In this document: positions 44,016 to 53,600 of the stretch, in pieces
Layout of the letters: each line of letters opens with the position of its first letter
How positions within the stretch are numbered: the stretch's first letter is position 1
From: JAXMCI01 sp046349435
GTDB taxonomy: Bacteria; Pseudomonadota; Alphaproteobacteria; Dongiales; Dongiaceae
NCBI GenBank assembly: GCA_046349435.1
Contig: JAXMCI010000040.1
Coordinates: 1-64,000 of the forward strand
Length of the DNA: 64,000 bases
Direction: 5' to 3'
The notes under the pieces: model-generated
Database searches by the model: none
What the model was told of the DNA's origin: nothing
The model's input: the letters and a program-made list of their open reading frames with translations, nothing else
Program-made: the position numbers and the translations under genes

Positions 44016-44878
44016 GCCGCGGTCCTCGGGAACAGGCCCTGCGGCCGCACCGCCAGCACGGCGAGGAAGGCGAGGTGGCCGGCCAGCAGCTGCCAGCCGG
44101 GATCGATGCGCGCGCCCACCGCCTGGGCGACGCCGAGCAGCACGCCGCCGGCGAGCGTGCCCCAGAGATTGCCGAGCCCGCCGATGATCACCGCCTCGAA
44201 GCCGAAGATCAGCCGGGTCGGCCCGATCGCCGGGTCGAAGTTGGTGCGGATCGCGAACAGCACGCCGGCGACCGCGACGACGGCCAGCGACAGCGCCATG
44301 GCGAGCGCGAAGACGTGGCGGTTGTCGAGGCCCATCAGCTGGACGATGCGGGCGTCGTCCGAGGCGGCGCGGAAGGCGCGGCCGAGCGCGGTGCGATAGA
44401 GCAGCAGCTGCAGCAGGCCGATCACCAGCACGGCGAGGCCGAACTGCAGCAGCGGCAGGGTGCCGACCGCGAGCCCCTCGGCGAGCCGCAGGCTGGCCTC
44501 CTCGATCGGCCCGACCTGGAGGCGGCGGCTGTCGGCGGTGAAGAGGGCGAGCAGCCCGTTCTGCAGGATCACCGACAGCCCGAAGGTGACGAGCAGCGGC
44601 GGCAGCAGGTCCTCGCCCAGCGTGCGGTTGAGCAGCAGCCGCTGCAGCAGGTAGCCGATGACAGCCATCGCCGGGATCACCAGCAGCAGCGAGAGCAGCG
44701 GGTCGATGCCGGCCGCCTGGGTCGCCACCAGCGCGAGATAGGCGGCGAGCACGATCAGGTCGCCATGCGCCAGGTTGACCAGCCGCATCACCCCGAAGAT
44801 CAGCGACAGCCCGGCCGCGAACATGGCGTAGAGCCCGCCCAGCAGCACCCCCTGCACGACGGCGTTGACCCACCCCAT
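44012..44878 (-). CDS. Branched-chain amino-acid-type ABC permease (LivH-like)
   Basis: A 288-residue permease: VVQGVLLGGLYAMFAAGLSLIFGVMRLVNLAHGDLIVLAAYLAL at the N-terminus and FRAASDDARIVQLMGLDNRHVFALAMALS, the LivH-type cytoplasmic loop. GTLAGGVLLGVAQ near the C-terminus is also typical. It forms the pore with the LivM-like subunit. The 211-bp gap upstream, occupied by a palindromic repeat, separates it from livF. Confidence 0.9.
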   Translation of the reverse strand: MGWVNAVVQGVLLGGLYAMFAAGLSLIFGVMRLVNLAHGDLIVLAAYLALVATQAAGIDPLLSLLLVIPAMAVIGYLLQRLLLNRTLGEDLLPPLLVTFGLSVILQNGLLALFTADSRRLQVGPIEEASLRLAEGLAVGTLPLLQFGLAVLVIGLLQLLLYRTALGRAFRAASDDARIVQLMGLDNRHVFALAMALSLAVVAVAGVLFAIRTNFDPAIGPTRLIFGFEAVIIGGLGNLWGTLAGGVLLGVAQAVGARIDPGWQLLAGHLAFLAVLAVRPQGLFPRTAA

Positions 44879-44961
44879 CGCTAGGGCCGCCCGCGCCGGG
44901 GCGATGCGCGATGCAGGAGCTTCGTCCCAGGCAGCGATACGGCTCGCCGGCCGCTCCCCTT

Positions 44962-45039
44962 CTTGTCATGCCCGGGCTTGACCCGGGCATCCAGCTCACG
45001 GCAACCCTGGATTGCCGGGTCAAGCCCGGCAATGACGAC
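44962..45039 (+). repeat. Dispersed palindromic repeat, family A, copy 3
   Basis: Same orientation and near-identical hairpins to copy 1, lying between the LivF-like and LivH-like genes, so it is transcribed inside the operon. Confidence 0.9.
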
Positions 45040-45089
45040 AGGAAACGAGCGGCGGCAGCAGGTGCGTGGCACGACCAACGACATGCTGC

Positions 45090-45797
45090 TCAGATCCCGA
45101 AATAGGCCGCGGCAATCGCCGCGGGCGTGGTGGCGGCGGCGGCGCCGGCAAGCGCGACGCGGCCCTCCTGCAGGCAGACGAAGCGGGCGGCGGCGGCGAG
45201 CGCGCGGACGATGTCCTGCTCGACGATGACGATGGCGGTGCCCTCGCCGGCGATCGCCGGCAGGCGCTCGTAGATGTCGCGCACCACGATCGGCGCCAGG
45301 CCGAGGCTGATCTCGTCGCACAGCAGCAGCCGCGGGTTGGCCATCAGCGCGCGGCCGATCGCCGCCATCTGCTGCTGGCCGCCGGACAGCACCGTGCTCC
45401 GCTGGCGGCGGCGCTCGCGCAGCACCGGGAAGAGCTGGTAGATGCGCTCCAGCCGCCACGGCCCGGGGCGGCCGGCCTGGCCGCCGATCAGCAGGTTCTC
45501 CTCGACGCTGAGCGAGGGGAAGAGGCGGCGGCCCTCCGGCACCAGGGCGACGCCGCGCGCCACCAGCTGGAAGGCCGGCCGGTCGCCGACCGGCTCGCCG
45601 GCCAGCCGGATCGCCCGGGCGGGCGAGGGCAGCAGCCCGGCGATGCTGTTGAGCAGCGTGCTCTTGCCGGCGCCGTTGGCGCCGATCACCGCCAGCACCT
45701 CGCCGGCTTCGACCGCGAGCGAGACGCCGGAGAGCGCCCGGAAGTCGCCGTAGAAGGCGTCGAGCCCCTCGACCTCGAGCAGCGGCAGCTCAGCCAT
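45090..45797 (-). CDS. ABC transporter ATP-binding protein (LivF-like)
   Basis: A 235-residue ATPase: Walker A GANGAGKST, the LivF-type VALVPEGRRLFPSLSVEENL, signature LSGGQQQMAAIGRAL, Walker B RLLLCDEISLGLAP and VEQD at the switch position. It overlaps the LivG-like gene by 8 bp. Confidence 0.92.
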   Translation of the reverse strand: MAELPLLEVEGLDAFYGDFRALSGVSLAVEAGEVLAVIGANGAGKSTLLNSIAGLLPSPARAIRLAGEPVGDRPAFQLVARGVALVPEGRRLFPSLSVEENLLIGGQAGRPGPWRLERIYQLFPVLRERRRQRSTVLSGGQQQMAAIGRALMANPRLLLCDEISLGLAPIVVRDIYERLPAIAGEGTAIVIVEQDIVRALAAAARFVCLQEGRVALAGAAAATTPAAIAAAYFGI

Positions 45798-46527
45798 CCC
45801 CGGCGATCCCGGTATAGACCTCGGTCACCGCCGCGCTGCGCATCACCGCCGCGGGCTCGCCCGCCGCGATGAAGCGGCCGCCATGCAGCACGACCAGCCG
45901 CCCGACCACGGCGAGCAGCGCGCGCACCACATGCTCGATCCAGAGGATCGCCACGCCGCTCGCCAGCACCTCGCGGATCAGCGCGACCAGCTGCTCGCAT
46001 TCCGGCTGGGTCAGCCCGCCCGCCACCTCGTCGAGCAGCAGCAGCCGCGGCTCGGTGGCGAGCGCGCGGGCGAGCTCCAGCCGCTTGCGGTCGAGCAGGG
46101 TCAGGCTGCCGGCGCGGCGGTCGGCCTGGCCGGCCAGCCCGCAGCGCTCGAGGATGGCGAGGCAGCGGCCGGTCATCGCCCCCTCGCGGCCGCCGCGGCC
46201 GCCGAAGGCGGCGGCGACCAGCAGGTTCTCCAGCACGCTCATGCCGCCGAAGGGCTGCGGCACCTGGAAGGACCGCGCCATGCCGAGCCGGCAGCGCCGC
46301 GCCGGCGGCAGCCGGGTGACGTCGGTGCCGCGGAACAGCACGCGGCCGGCGTCGAGCGGCACGGTGCCGGCGATGATGCCGAACAGCGTCGTCTTGCCGG
46401 CGCCGTTCGGCCCGACGATGCCGAGCGCCTCGCCCTCGCCGACCGCGAGGTCGAGGCCGTCGGCCACCACCACGGCGCCGTAGCGCTTGGCGACGCGCGC
46501 CAGCTCGAGGATCGTCGTGCCCGCCAC
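45790..46527 (-). CDS. ABC transporter ATP-binding protein (LivG-like)
   Basis: A 245-residue ATPase: Walker A GPNGAGKTT, GMARSFQVPQPFGGMSVLENLLVAA (Q-loop region), Walker B LLLLDEVAGGL and the switch His in IEHVV. The signature is degenerate (SLTLLDRKRLELARAL instead of an LSGGQ-type motif), which occurs in some members of this group. It partners with the LivF-like ATPase. Confidence 0.9.
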   Translation of the reverse strand: MAGTTILELARVAKRYGAVVVADGLDLAVGEGEALGIVGPNGAGKTTLFGIIAGTVPLDAGRVLFRGTDVTRLPPARRCRLGMARSFQVPQPFGGMSVLENLLVAAAFGGRGGREGAMTGRCLAILERCGLAGQADRRAGSLTLLDRKRLELARALATEPRLLLLDEVAGGLTQPECEQLVALIREVLASGVAILWIEHVVRALLAVVGRLVVLHGGRFIAAGEPAAVMRSAAVTEVYTGIAGDG

Positions 46528-46540
46528 GCCCGCCGGCCGC

Positions 46541-47815
46541 TCAGGACAGCAGCCGGAGCGTGCCGCCGACCGGGATCTCGGGCGCGGTGGCGTTCTCGGC
46601 GATCACCAGCTCGGGCGTGCCCGATGCCAGCCGCCACTGGCCGGCCACCAGCGGCGTCCGGCAGACATTGGGCACCGGCCCGCCGCCCCAGCGCACGCGG
46701 CCGACCACCGAGCGGTAGTCGGTGGCGGCGATGGCGTCGCGGATCGCCTGCGGCCGGCCGGGATCGCGGCTGCGCCGCAGCACGTCGACCACCACCTCGA
46801 AGAGCGCGTGCTTGAAGCCGATCGGCTGGGTCCAGGGGCGCCCGGTCGCCCGGCTGTAGGCGGCGCAGAGCTCGGCCGCGCTCTCGCCGGTGAGGCCGGA
46901 GCGGAAGGGATGGCGCGGGCTCCACCAGATCTCGGTCGACAGCCCGTCGCCGCGGGCCCCGAGCGCGGCGATCGCCGAGGGGAAGAGCAGCGCCTTGCCG
47001 ATGGTGACGACCTTCGGGCGGAAGCCCTGCTGCGCGGCCTGGCCCCAGAAGGTGGCGAAGTCCGGCGGCACCAGGTTGCCGGTGACGATCTCGACGCCGG
47101 CCGCCTTGAAGGCCGAGATCTGCGCGGTGAAGTCGTTGCCGTGCGGCTGGAAGCGCCCGGGATCGACCAGGGCGAAGCGCGCCCGGGCGAGCGCCGGCGG
47201 GAAGCCGAAGGCCGGGTCGCCCCAGGCATTGCCGTCGGCGTCGTTGGGGAACAGGCCGCCGACCACCCGGTTGGTGGCGACGCCGTCCCACAGCGCGAGG
47301 AAGGCGGCGACGACGTCCTCCAGGCCCCAGAAGAAGTGCCAGGTCCAGCGGAAGCCCTGCGCCGGGTCGCCCTTGCGGCCGAAGAACCAGGGCTGCCAGG
47401 GGCAGTCGGTGGTGATGCAGGGGACCTCGTTGACCTCGGCCTGGTCGGCCACCGGGTTGGTGGTGTCGGGCGTGCTCGCCGCGGTGATGATGTCGACCTG
47501 CTGGCCGAGGATCAGCTCGGAGGCCACCTCGGCGGCGCGGCTCGGGCTCGACTGGCTGTCGGCGGTGATCAGCCGGACCTCGTAGCGCCGGCCGTCGATC
47601 GCCAGCCCCGGCGCCAGGACCGCCTCGATGCGGCGGAGGACGAAGTCGTCGGCCTCGGCGAAGGCGGCGAGCGGCCCGGTGCGCGGGCTGACATGGCCGA
47701 TGCGGATGACGCCGTCGGCGGCCCGCGCCCGCCGCGGCCGCAGCAGCAGCGGCGCGGCGAGGCCGGCGCCGGCGGCGAGGACCCGGCGCCGCGAGACGGG
47801 CCGGGCCGGGCTCAC
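46541..47815 (-). CDS. Branched-chain-type ABC substrate-binding protein
   Basis: A 424-residue periplasmic binding protein (Peripla_BP_6/LivK-like). A twin-arginine signal (SRRRVLAAGAGLAAPLLL) is followed by IRIGHVSPRTGPLAAFAEAD, VRLITADSQSSPSRAAEVASELI and FPNDADGNAWGD. The GTG at 47815 overlaps the upstream dehydrogenase stop. The high content of acid/amide-type sensing features gives no ligand; with a hydroxyacyl-CoA dehydrogenase in the operon, a carboxylate or amino acid is plausible. Confidence 0.88.
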   Translation of the reverse strand: MSPARPVSRRRVLAAGAGLAAPLLLRPRRARAADGVIRIGHVSPRTGPLAAFAEADDFVLRRIEAVLAPGLAIDGRRYEVRLITADSQSSPSRAAEVASELILGQQVDIITAASTPDTTNPVADQAEVNEVPCITTDCPWQPWFFGRKGDPAQGFRWTWHFFWGLEDVVAAFLALWDGVATNRVVGGLFPNDADGNAWGDPAFGFPPALARARFALVDPGRFQPHGNDFTAQISAFKAAGVEIVTGNLVPPDFATFWGQAAQQGFRPKVVTIGKALLFPSAIAALGARGDGLSTEIWWSPRHPFRSGLTGESAAELCAAYSRATGRPWTQPIGFKHALFEVVVDVLRRSRDPGRPQAIRDAIAATDYRSVVGRVRWGGGPVPNVCRTPLVAGQWRLASGTPELVIAENATAPEIPVGGTLRLLS

Positions 47816-48810
47816 GCCGTGCTGTCCCCGGCCGAGGCGCCAGCGGCGGCCGCCGCCGCCCGCTCGGCCTCGAGCGCGCGCTGCAGGTGCTGCCGCAGGC
47901 CGTCGCGCACCGCCGCCGCGCTCGCCGCGTCCCAGCGGCGGAAGCCCTCGCCCGTCTTCATGCCGAGACGGCCCTCGGCCACCAGCCGCTCGAGATAGGG
48001 CGACGGGCCGGTGGCGCGGCAGAGATCGGCCAGCACGATGCGGTGGATGGCGAGCGTCAGGTCGGTGCCGACCAGGTCGGCGTTCTCCAGCGGCCCGAGC
48101 ACGGCCAGCCGGCGGCCGAAGCCGGCCTTGACCACGGTGTCGACGGTCTCCGCGTCGCACACCCCGGCCTCGACCAGCGCGACCGCCTCGCGCCACAGCG
48201 CGTGCTGCAGCCGGTTGCCGATGAAGCCCGGCAGGTCGCGCCGGACATGCACCGCCGTCTTGCCGGCGGCGCGATGCAGCGCCAGCGTCCGCGCCACCGT
48301 CTCCGGCGCCGTCTCGGGCGTCTCGATGACCTCGACCAGCGGCACCAGGAAGGGCGGGTTGAACCAGTGGGTGCCGAGCGTCCGGCTGCGGTCGGCCAGC
48401 CCCGCCATGATGGCGCCGATCGGGATCACCGAGGTGTTGCTGGCGAGGATGCAGCCGGCCGGCGCCGCCGCCTCGGCCGCGGCGAAGACCGCCCGCTTGA
48501 CCGCGAGATCCTCGGCGACCGCCTCGACCACGAAGTCGGCGTCGGCGACGGTTTCCGCGACGCTCGCCGCCAGCCGCACGCGGTCGGCCGCCGCGGCGTC
48601 CTGGCCGAGCGCCGCGAGGTTGCCGCGGATCCGCTCCGGCGCCGCGGCCAGCGTTTCGGCATGGCTGTCGTGCAGCCGCACTTGATGCCCGGCGACGGCG
48701 AAGACCTGGGCGATGCCGTGCCCCATCAGCCCGGCGCCGATGATGCCGATCCGCTCGCGTTCCGGCCCCGCCGGCGAAGTCCCCGCCATCGACATCAAGC
48801 CCTGCCCCAC
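47812..48810 (-). CDS. 3-hydroxyacyl-CoA dehydrogenase family protein
   Basis: A 332-residue NAD-dependent dehydrogenase. The Rossmann motif is IGIIGAGLMGHGIAQVFAVAGH, the catalytic region includes LASNTSVIPIG and the active His in GTHWFNPPFLVPLVEVI, and the C-terminal domain has LPGFIGNRLQHALWREAVALVEAG. Likely substrates are 3-hydroxyacyl-CoAs, but carnitine- or gulonate-type substrates occur in the same fold. First gene of the transporter operon; the start could be any of the ATGs at 48810, 48795 or 48789. Confidence 0.88.
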   Translation of the reverse strand: MGQGLMSMAGTSPAGPERERIGIIGAGLMGHGIAQVFAVAGHQVRLHDSHAETLAAAPERIRGNLAALGQDAAAADRVRLAASVAETVADADFVVEAVAEDLAVKRAVFAAAEAAAPAGCILASNTSVIPIGAIMAGLADRSRTLGTHWFNPPFLVPLVEVIETPETAPETVARTLALHRAAGKTAVHVRRDLPGFIGNRLQHALWREAVALVEAGVCDAETVDTVVKAGFGRRLAVLGPLENADLVGTDLTLAIHRIVLADLCRATGPSPYLERLVAEGRLGMKTGEGFRRWDAASAAAVRDGLRQHLQRALEAERAAAAAAGASAGDSTA

Positions 48811-48911
48811 GCAGCCCCGGCAGACGGGCGCGGCGGGGCCGAGGTCACCCGGCCCGCTCCTCCGGCGGCGTGAGGCGAATCTGAGCGATCAACCCCATGC
48901 CCGGCGACGAT

Positions 48912-48930
48912 GCGACACGAGCCGTGTCGC
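48912..48930. promoter_or_regulatory. Perfect palindrome upstream of the dehydrogenase/ABC operon
   Basis: GCGACACG and CGTGTCGC are 8-bp perfect arms around a 3-bp spacer, 102 bp upstream of the dehydrogenase start. It could be an operator; no T run follows on either side. Confidence 0.35.
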
Positions 48931-49025
48931 GTTCAGGCGAGTTTTCGTCCGGCGAGGCGCCGCATCCCAGGATTTGCATCATAGCAGACGGCATGGCCGT
49001 CGGTCACGCGAGGCAAGCGGGCATG

Positions 49026-49532
49026 TCAGTCCCCCCGGTACTCGAGCAGGCCCCTGACGTCGCTCAATGTTACCATCAACGTCATCGGCTCCGCCGGAGA
49101 CGGATCGAATCCGAGGGCCAGGTAGAAGGCCTTCGCCTGATCAGAAATCGCATGCACGACGATGCCGCGGATGCCGATCGTGCTCGCCGCATGCGCGACG
49201 CGCAGCGCGCAGTCGCGGAAAAGAGCACGCCCGACGCCCCTGCCCTGCTGTGACTGGTCCACGGCGAGGCGGCCCAGCACCGCCACCGGGATCGGATCGG
49301 GCATGTTCCGGCGGAACCGCCCGACGACCTCGGACGCGGTGATCGCGCCGGATGCGATGGCGTAGTACCCGACCACCCTAGCCGCATCGGCGACGACGAA
49401 AGTGCGTGATGCGCCGCTGACTTGGTTCGTGCGAGCGCGGCGTTTCAGCCACTCATCAAGGACGGCGACGCCGGATGAAAAGGAAGTGAGGTCATGTGCA
49501 TCAGCCAACGGCTCCGGCGGGGAGAGCGGCAC
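49026..49532 (-). CDS. GNAT-family toxin-like acetyltransferase (TacT type)
   Basis: A 168-residue GNAT protein: FSSGVAVLDEWLKRRARTNQVSGASRTFVVAD, PIPVAVLGRLAVDQSQQGRGVGRALFRDC (acetyl-CoA loop Q-x-x-G-x-G/A) and AKAFYLALGF. This is the layout of tRNA-acetylating TacT/AtaT toxins. It sits 3 bp downstream of a DUF1778 antitoxin-like gene in the same orientation, supporting a toxin-antitoxin pair. Confidence 0.87.
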   Translation of the reverse strand: MPLSPPEPLADAHDLTSFSSGVAVLDEWLKRRARTNQVSGASRTFVVADAARVVGYYAIASGAITASEVVGRFRRNMPDPIPVAVLGRLAVDQSQQGRGVGRALFRDCALRVAHAASTIGIRGIVVHAISDQAKAFYLALGFDPSPAEPMTLMVTLSDVRGLLEYRGD

Positions 49533-49535
49533 CGG

Positions 49536-49814
49536 CTACTCCCAGGGCGGTGTGGCTCGCATGGTGCGCCGCAGCCGCTCGTTCGGCTCCGGCGGCTCGT
49601 CGAGACGCGCCAGAAACTGTGCAAAGGCTTGCGGGCTGACGGCAAAGATCGTGCGGTCGAGCAGCGCTTCCTCGGCTGCGTGCCGAGCGGCCTCGAGCAC
49701 GAAATCCGTGCGCGTCCTGCCGGTAAGCGCAGCGGCACGATCGATCAGCCCGCGATCCTCAGGCTTGATGCGGAGGTTCAGGGCCTCGCGGCGGGTCGGC
49801 GGTGCAATAGCCAT
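49536..49814 (-). CDS. DUF1778-family antitoxin (TacA type)
   Basis: A 92-residue protein with a ribbon-helix-helix N-terminus (REALNLRIKPEDRGLIDRAAALTGRTRTDFVLEAARHAAEEALLDRT) and a C-terminal tail that would neutralise the toxin. The ATG at 49814 has AGAGGATG upstream. Two palindromes upstream are likely autoregulatory sites. Confidence 0.87.
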   Translation of the reverse strand: MAIAPPTRREALNLRIKPEDRGLIDRAAALTGRTRTDFVLEAARHAAEEALLDRTIFAVSPQAFAQFLARLDEPPEPNERLRRTMRATPPWE

Positions 49815-49832
49815 GAGATCATCCTCTTCGGG

Positions 49833-49865
49833 CCATGTACCATGGCGTAATGTTCTTGTCATTAC
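49833..49865. promoter_or_regulatory. Palindromes upstream of the toxin-antitoxin operon
   Basis: CCATGTACCATGG (49833-49845) and GTAATG-N7-CATTAC (49847-49852 and 49860-49865) lie just upstream of the antitoxin start. RHH antitoxins normally bind such repeats. Confidence 0.5.
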
Positions 49866-49980
49866 AGACGTGGAGCTTGGCTGGAGATCGCACCCGCTGT
49901 TCGGCCGCGCGCCACAGCCGAGGCGGGTGAGCCAAATAGCGCGCGGGCCGCCAGCGTCGCGTCGCGCCAGGCGAGGCCTC

Positions 49981-50502
49981 TCAATCAGGTGGGGGAGAGC
50001 CCGGCGCCTTCGCCGCGTCCCTGACGAGCAGCTTGTAGTAGAGCAGCACGTTGTCGTCCGGGCCGTTCCGTATCCGGTTCGCTACCTTGCCCCATGGCCA
50101 GAACGCGCCTCCCGACGTGTCCTCGATGCCCGGAATCCTCGCTCCATCGATCGTGACCATGCCCCATGTTCCGCCGTGATGACGGCGGTAGACCTCGCCG
50201 ACATAGCTGCCGAACATCTTCGCAAACGTCTGGACCGTCTCGTCGCCAGGCTTTTGCGCCGCGGTCACGTAGGAGTCGTGAAGGATGGCGAGCATCGCCT
50301 CGACCTTCGCGATGCTCCCCTCGCTCCAGTCCAGCTTCTCGCCGAAGTTCTGTCTCGCGACATCGACCGCGTCGAGCGCATAGGCCTCGGCGATCCTGCG
50401 AATATCCGGGTCCTCGGAAAACCCGCCCGCCATCGCCGCCCCCGCCAGCATCGCCAGGATCGCCGTCAGGCAGGGTATGCGCCTGACGATCGACCTGTGC
50501 AT
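49981..50502 (-). CDS. Exported hypothetical protein
   Basis: A 173-residue protein with a signal peptide (IPCLTAILAMLAGAAMAGG). The mature part has FGSYVGEVYRRHHGGTWGMVTIDGARIPGI, a motif seen in small uncharacterised secreted or DUF3806-like proteins. No catalytic residue set is obvious. It stands alone between the antitoxin gene and the large oxidoreductase. Confidence 0.65.
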   Translation of the reverse strand: MHRSIVRRIPCLTAILAMLAGAAMAGGFSEDPDIRRIAEAYALDAVDVARQNFGEKLDWSEGSIAKVEAMLAILHDSYVTAAQKPGDETVQTFAKMFGSYVGEVYRRHHGGTWGMVTIDGARIPGIEDTSGGAFWPWGKVANRIRNGPDDNVLLYYKLLVRDAAKAPGSPPPD

Positions 50503-50608
50503 GGTTCCGCTCCCCGTCGGGCGCTGCCGTCATGACCCGATCGGCCACGGGCTGGGCAGCCGACCGGGGCCATGGCGTTCGCCCCGCAGCCATACTGGGC
50601 GACAGCCC

Positions 50609-50636
50609 TGGGTAAAGGCAAGCGTTGTCGTGACAA
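50609..50636 (-). promoter_or_regulatory. Promoter with overlapping palindrome for the exported protein
   Basis: On the minus strand TTGTCA (50636-50631) and TACCCA (50614-50609) are 16 bp apart. GTTGTC-GT-GACAAC (50624-50637) overlaps the -35 box. Confidence 0.4.
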
Positions 50637-50675
50637 CCCGAGGGCGTAGTGCCGCCGTGCCGTCCGACGCGGCGC

Positions 50676-53600
50676 CTACTCCGCCGCGCGGCGCTGGTCG
50701 AGCCGGGTCAGGCAGCGGTCGATCCAGGCGGCGGTCAGCTTCTCCTGCGCGCCGTTCTGGCCGAGCCGGCCGCGCAGCACCCGGAAATCGACGTTGTCGA
50801 GCGGCTGGTCCTGGTTGAAGCAGGAGAAGACCACCGTCTCGACGCCGGTGACCGGGTCGCGGTGGGTCTGCAGGCACTGGGCGCAGACCTCCTTCATCAT
50901 GCACTGCATCGGCGAGTTGATCGAGCCGACGGCATGGTGCTGCGGCTTCAGCCATTGCGCCAGCACGCCGTGCCGGGCGGCGCCCACCGCCGCCATCATG
51001 CCGTCCGAGCCGATCGCGATGATGCGGTCGACCTCGGCGAGGTCGATCGGGTGCGGCCCGAGCCGGCCCTCCTGGTAGGCGACCATCGCCTCGACGATGT
51101 TGCCGACGAAGCTGCTGTCCTGCGGCCGGCCAGGGGCGAAGCCCGGCGCCTCGTCGCTGGCCCAGACCACGACGTCGGCCGCGGCCTCGATCTCCGGCAC
51201 CTTGTAGCGGTCCTGCAGCCGCTTGTAGCCGGCGAAGTAGAGCACCTTCGAGCCGGCGGCGCGCAGCGCCCGGCCGATCGAGAACAGCACGGCGTTGCCG
51301 AGCCCGCCGCCGGCCAGCAGCACGGTCTCCCCCGCCGGCGTCTCGGTCGGGCTGCCGGTCGGACCCATCAGGATCACCGGCTCGCCCGGCCGCAGCAGGA
51401 CGCAGAGGTCGGAGGAGCCGCCCATCTCCAGCACGATGGTGCCGACCAGCCCACGCTCCAGGTCGGTCCAGGCGCCGGTCAGCGCCAGGCCCTCCATGGC
51501 GAGCCGGGTGCCGTCGATGCGCGGCGCCAGCGTCTCGAAGTTCTGCAGCCGGTAGAACTCGCCGGGCTGGAAGGCGGCCGCGGCCAGCGGCGCGCGCACC
51601 ACCACCTCGACGATGGTCGGGGTCAGCCGGTTGACGGCGTGCACGGTCGGCCGCAGCAGGTCGTTGAAGCGGGCGAGGAAGGCGGCCGCCGGCTCGGCCG
51701 AGGCCGGGGCCGGCAGGCGGGCCAGCATGCGCGAGAGCACCGGCCAGCCCTGCTTGGCGCTGCCCATCGCCTTGACGACGTTGCCGGCGAAGGAGGGGTG
51801 CAGGTCGCCGAAGAAGCTGACCGCCCGGCCGTCGCCGCGGATGCTCTGAAGCACCCGCACCGCGGACGGCTTGGCGAGCTTCTCGGGGGCGGCCGGGTTG
51901 CCGTCCTCGTCGACGGCGCGGAAATACTGGCCGTCGAGCAGCACATGCTCGGGGTCCTCGCGGGCCAGCACGGTGTTGGGCCGCGTGCCGGCGGCGACCA
52001 GCACGGCGCGGGCCGGCAGGGTGACCGCGGTGCGGTCGGCATGCTCCAGCCGGATGGCGGCGGCATGGCCGACGCCGTCGACCTCGATCGCCACCGGGGT
52101 CAGGTTCTCGGCGAAGCGGATGCCCTCCTGCAGCGCCTTCTCGACCTCCTCGTGGTTGAGCGTGTAGCTCGGCGCGTCGATCAGCCGGCGGCGATAGGCG
52201 ATGGTGACGCCGCCCCAGCCGTCGAGCAGCTGCTGCAGCCGGGGCGCGCGGCCCTCGCGGGACGCCGCCTGGCGCTCGGCGCGGATGGCGCGGCCATGGG
52301 CGAGGAACTCCTCGGCGATGGCCGCCTCGGCCGGGCTCCAGCGCCGGCGCAGCGCCGCCTCGCCCTGCTCGGCGGCCAGCGTCTCGAAGCGGGCGAGGAA
52401 CTTCTCGACCTGCACGGGATAGTAGGCCATCGCCTCGGTGGCGGTGTCGATCGCGGTCAGCCCGCCGCCGATCACCACGGCCGGCAGGCGGAGCTGCAGG
52501 TTGGCCACCGACTCGGCCTTGGCGGCGCCGGTGAGCTGGAGGGCCATCAGGAAGTCGGACGCCATGCGCACGCCCGGCGCCAGCGCGTTGGGCAGCGACA
52601 GGAAGGTCGGCTTGCCCGCGCCGAGCGCCAGCGCGACATGGTCGAAGCCCTGGGCGAAGGCCTGCTCCAGGGTCAGCGTGCCGCCGAGCCGGACGCCGCC
52701 GAACATGGCGAAGGCGGCGCGGCGCTCGAGCAGCAGCCGGATCATCTTGAGGAAGTTCTTGTCCCAGCGCACGGTGATGCCGTACTCGGCGACGCCGCCG
52801 AAGCCCGCCATCACCCGGTCGTCGAGGCCCTCGCGCAGCGCCTCGACGTCGCGGATGGCGCGGAACGGCACCCGCTCGCCGGTCGGCGTGACGCCGGAGA
52901 GCTCGGCCGGCAGCGGCTCGATCTTGAGGCCGTCGACCGCGACCACGGCGTGGCCGTCATTGAGCAGGTAGTGGGCGAGCGTGAAGCCGGCCGGGCCGAG
53001 CCCGACCACCAGCACCTTGCGGCCGCTCTCCGGCAGCGGCAGCGGCCGCCGCAGGTTGAGCGGGTTCCAGCGGGTCAGGAGGCCGTAGATCTCGAAGCCC
53101 CAGGGCAGCGCCAGCACGTCCTTGAGGGTGCGCGTCTCGGCCTGCGGGATGTCGACCGGCTCCTGCTTCTGGTAGATGCAGGACTTCATGCAGTCGTTGC
53201 AGATGCGGTGGCCGGTGCCCGCCGCCATCGGGTTGTCGACGGCGATCATGGCGAGCGCGCCAACCGGCACCGCCTCGGCCTTCAGCTTGTGGAACTCGGA
53301 GATTTTCTCCTCGAGCGGGCAGCCGGCGAGCGTCACCCCGAACGGGCTCTTGCGGAAGCGCCCGTCCTTCTCCTTGAGGCCCTTGGAGCAGGAATCCTTG
53401 CCCTGCTCGTGGCACCAGATGCAGTAGTTCGCCTGGTCGAGGGCGCCGTTGAGGTCGGTGCCGGGATCGGTCAGGCCGAAGCCCTCGCGGTGCCGGCGAT
53501 GATCGAGCGGCAGCTCGACCGCCCTGGTGCCGTGCAGCGCGACGGCGACCGCCGCCGGCACCAGGTTCATCGGGTCGACCTTGCGCGGCGCCTTGAACAG

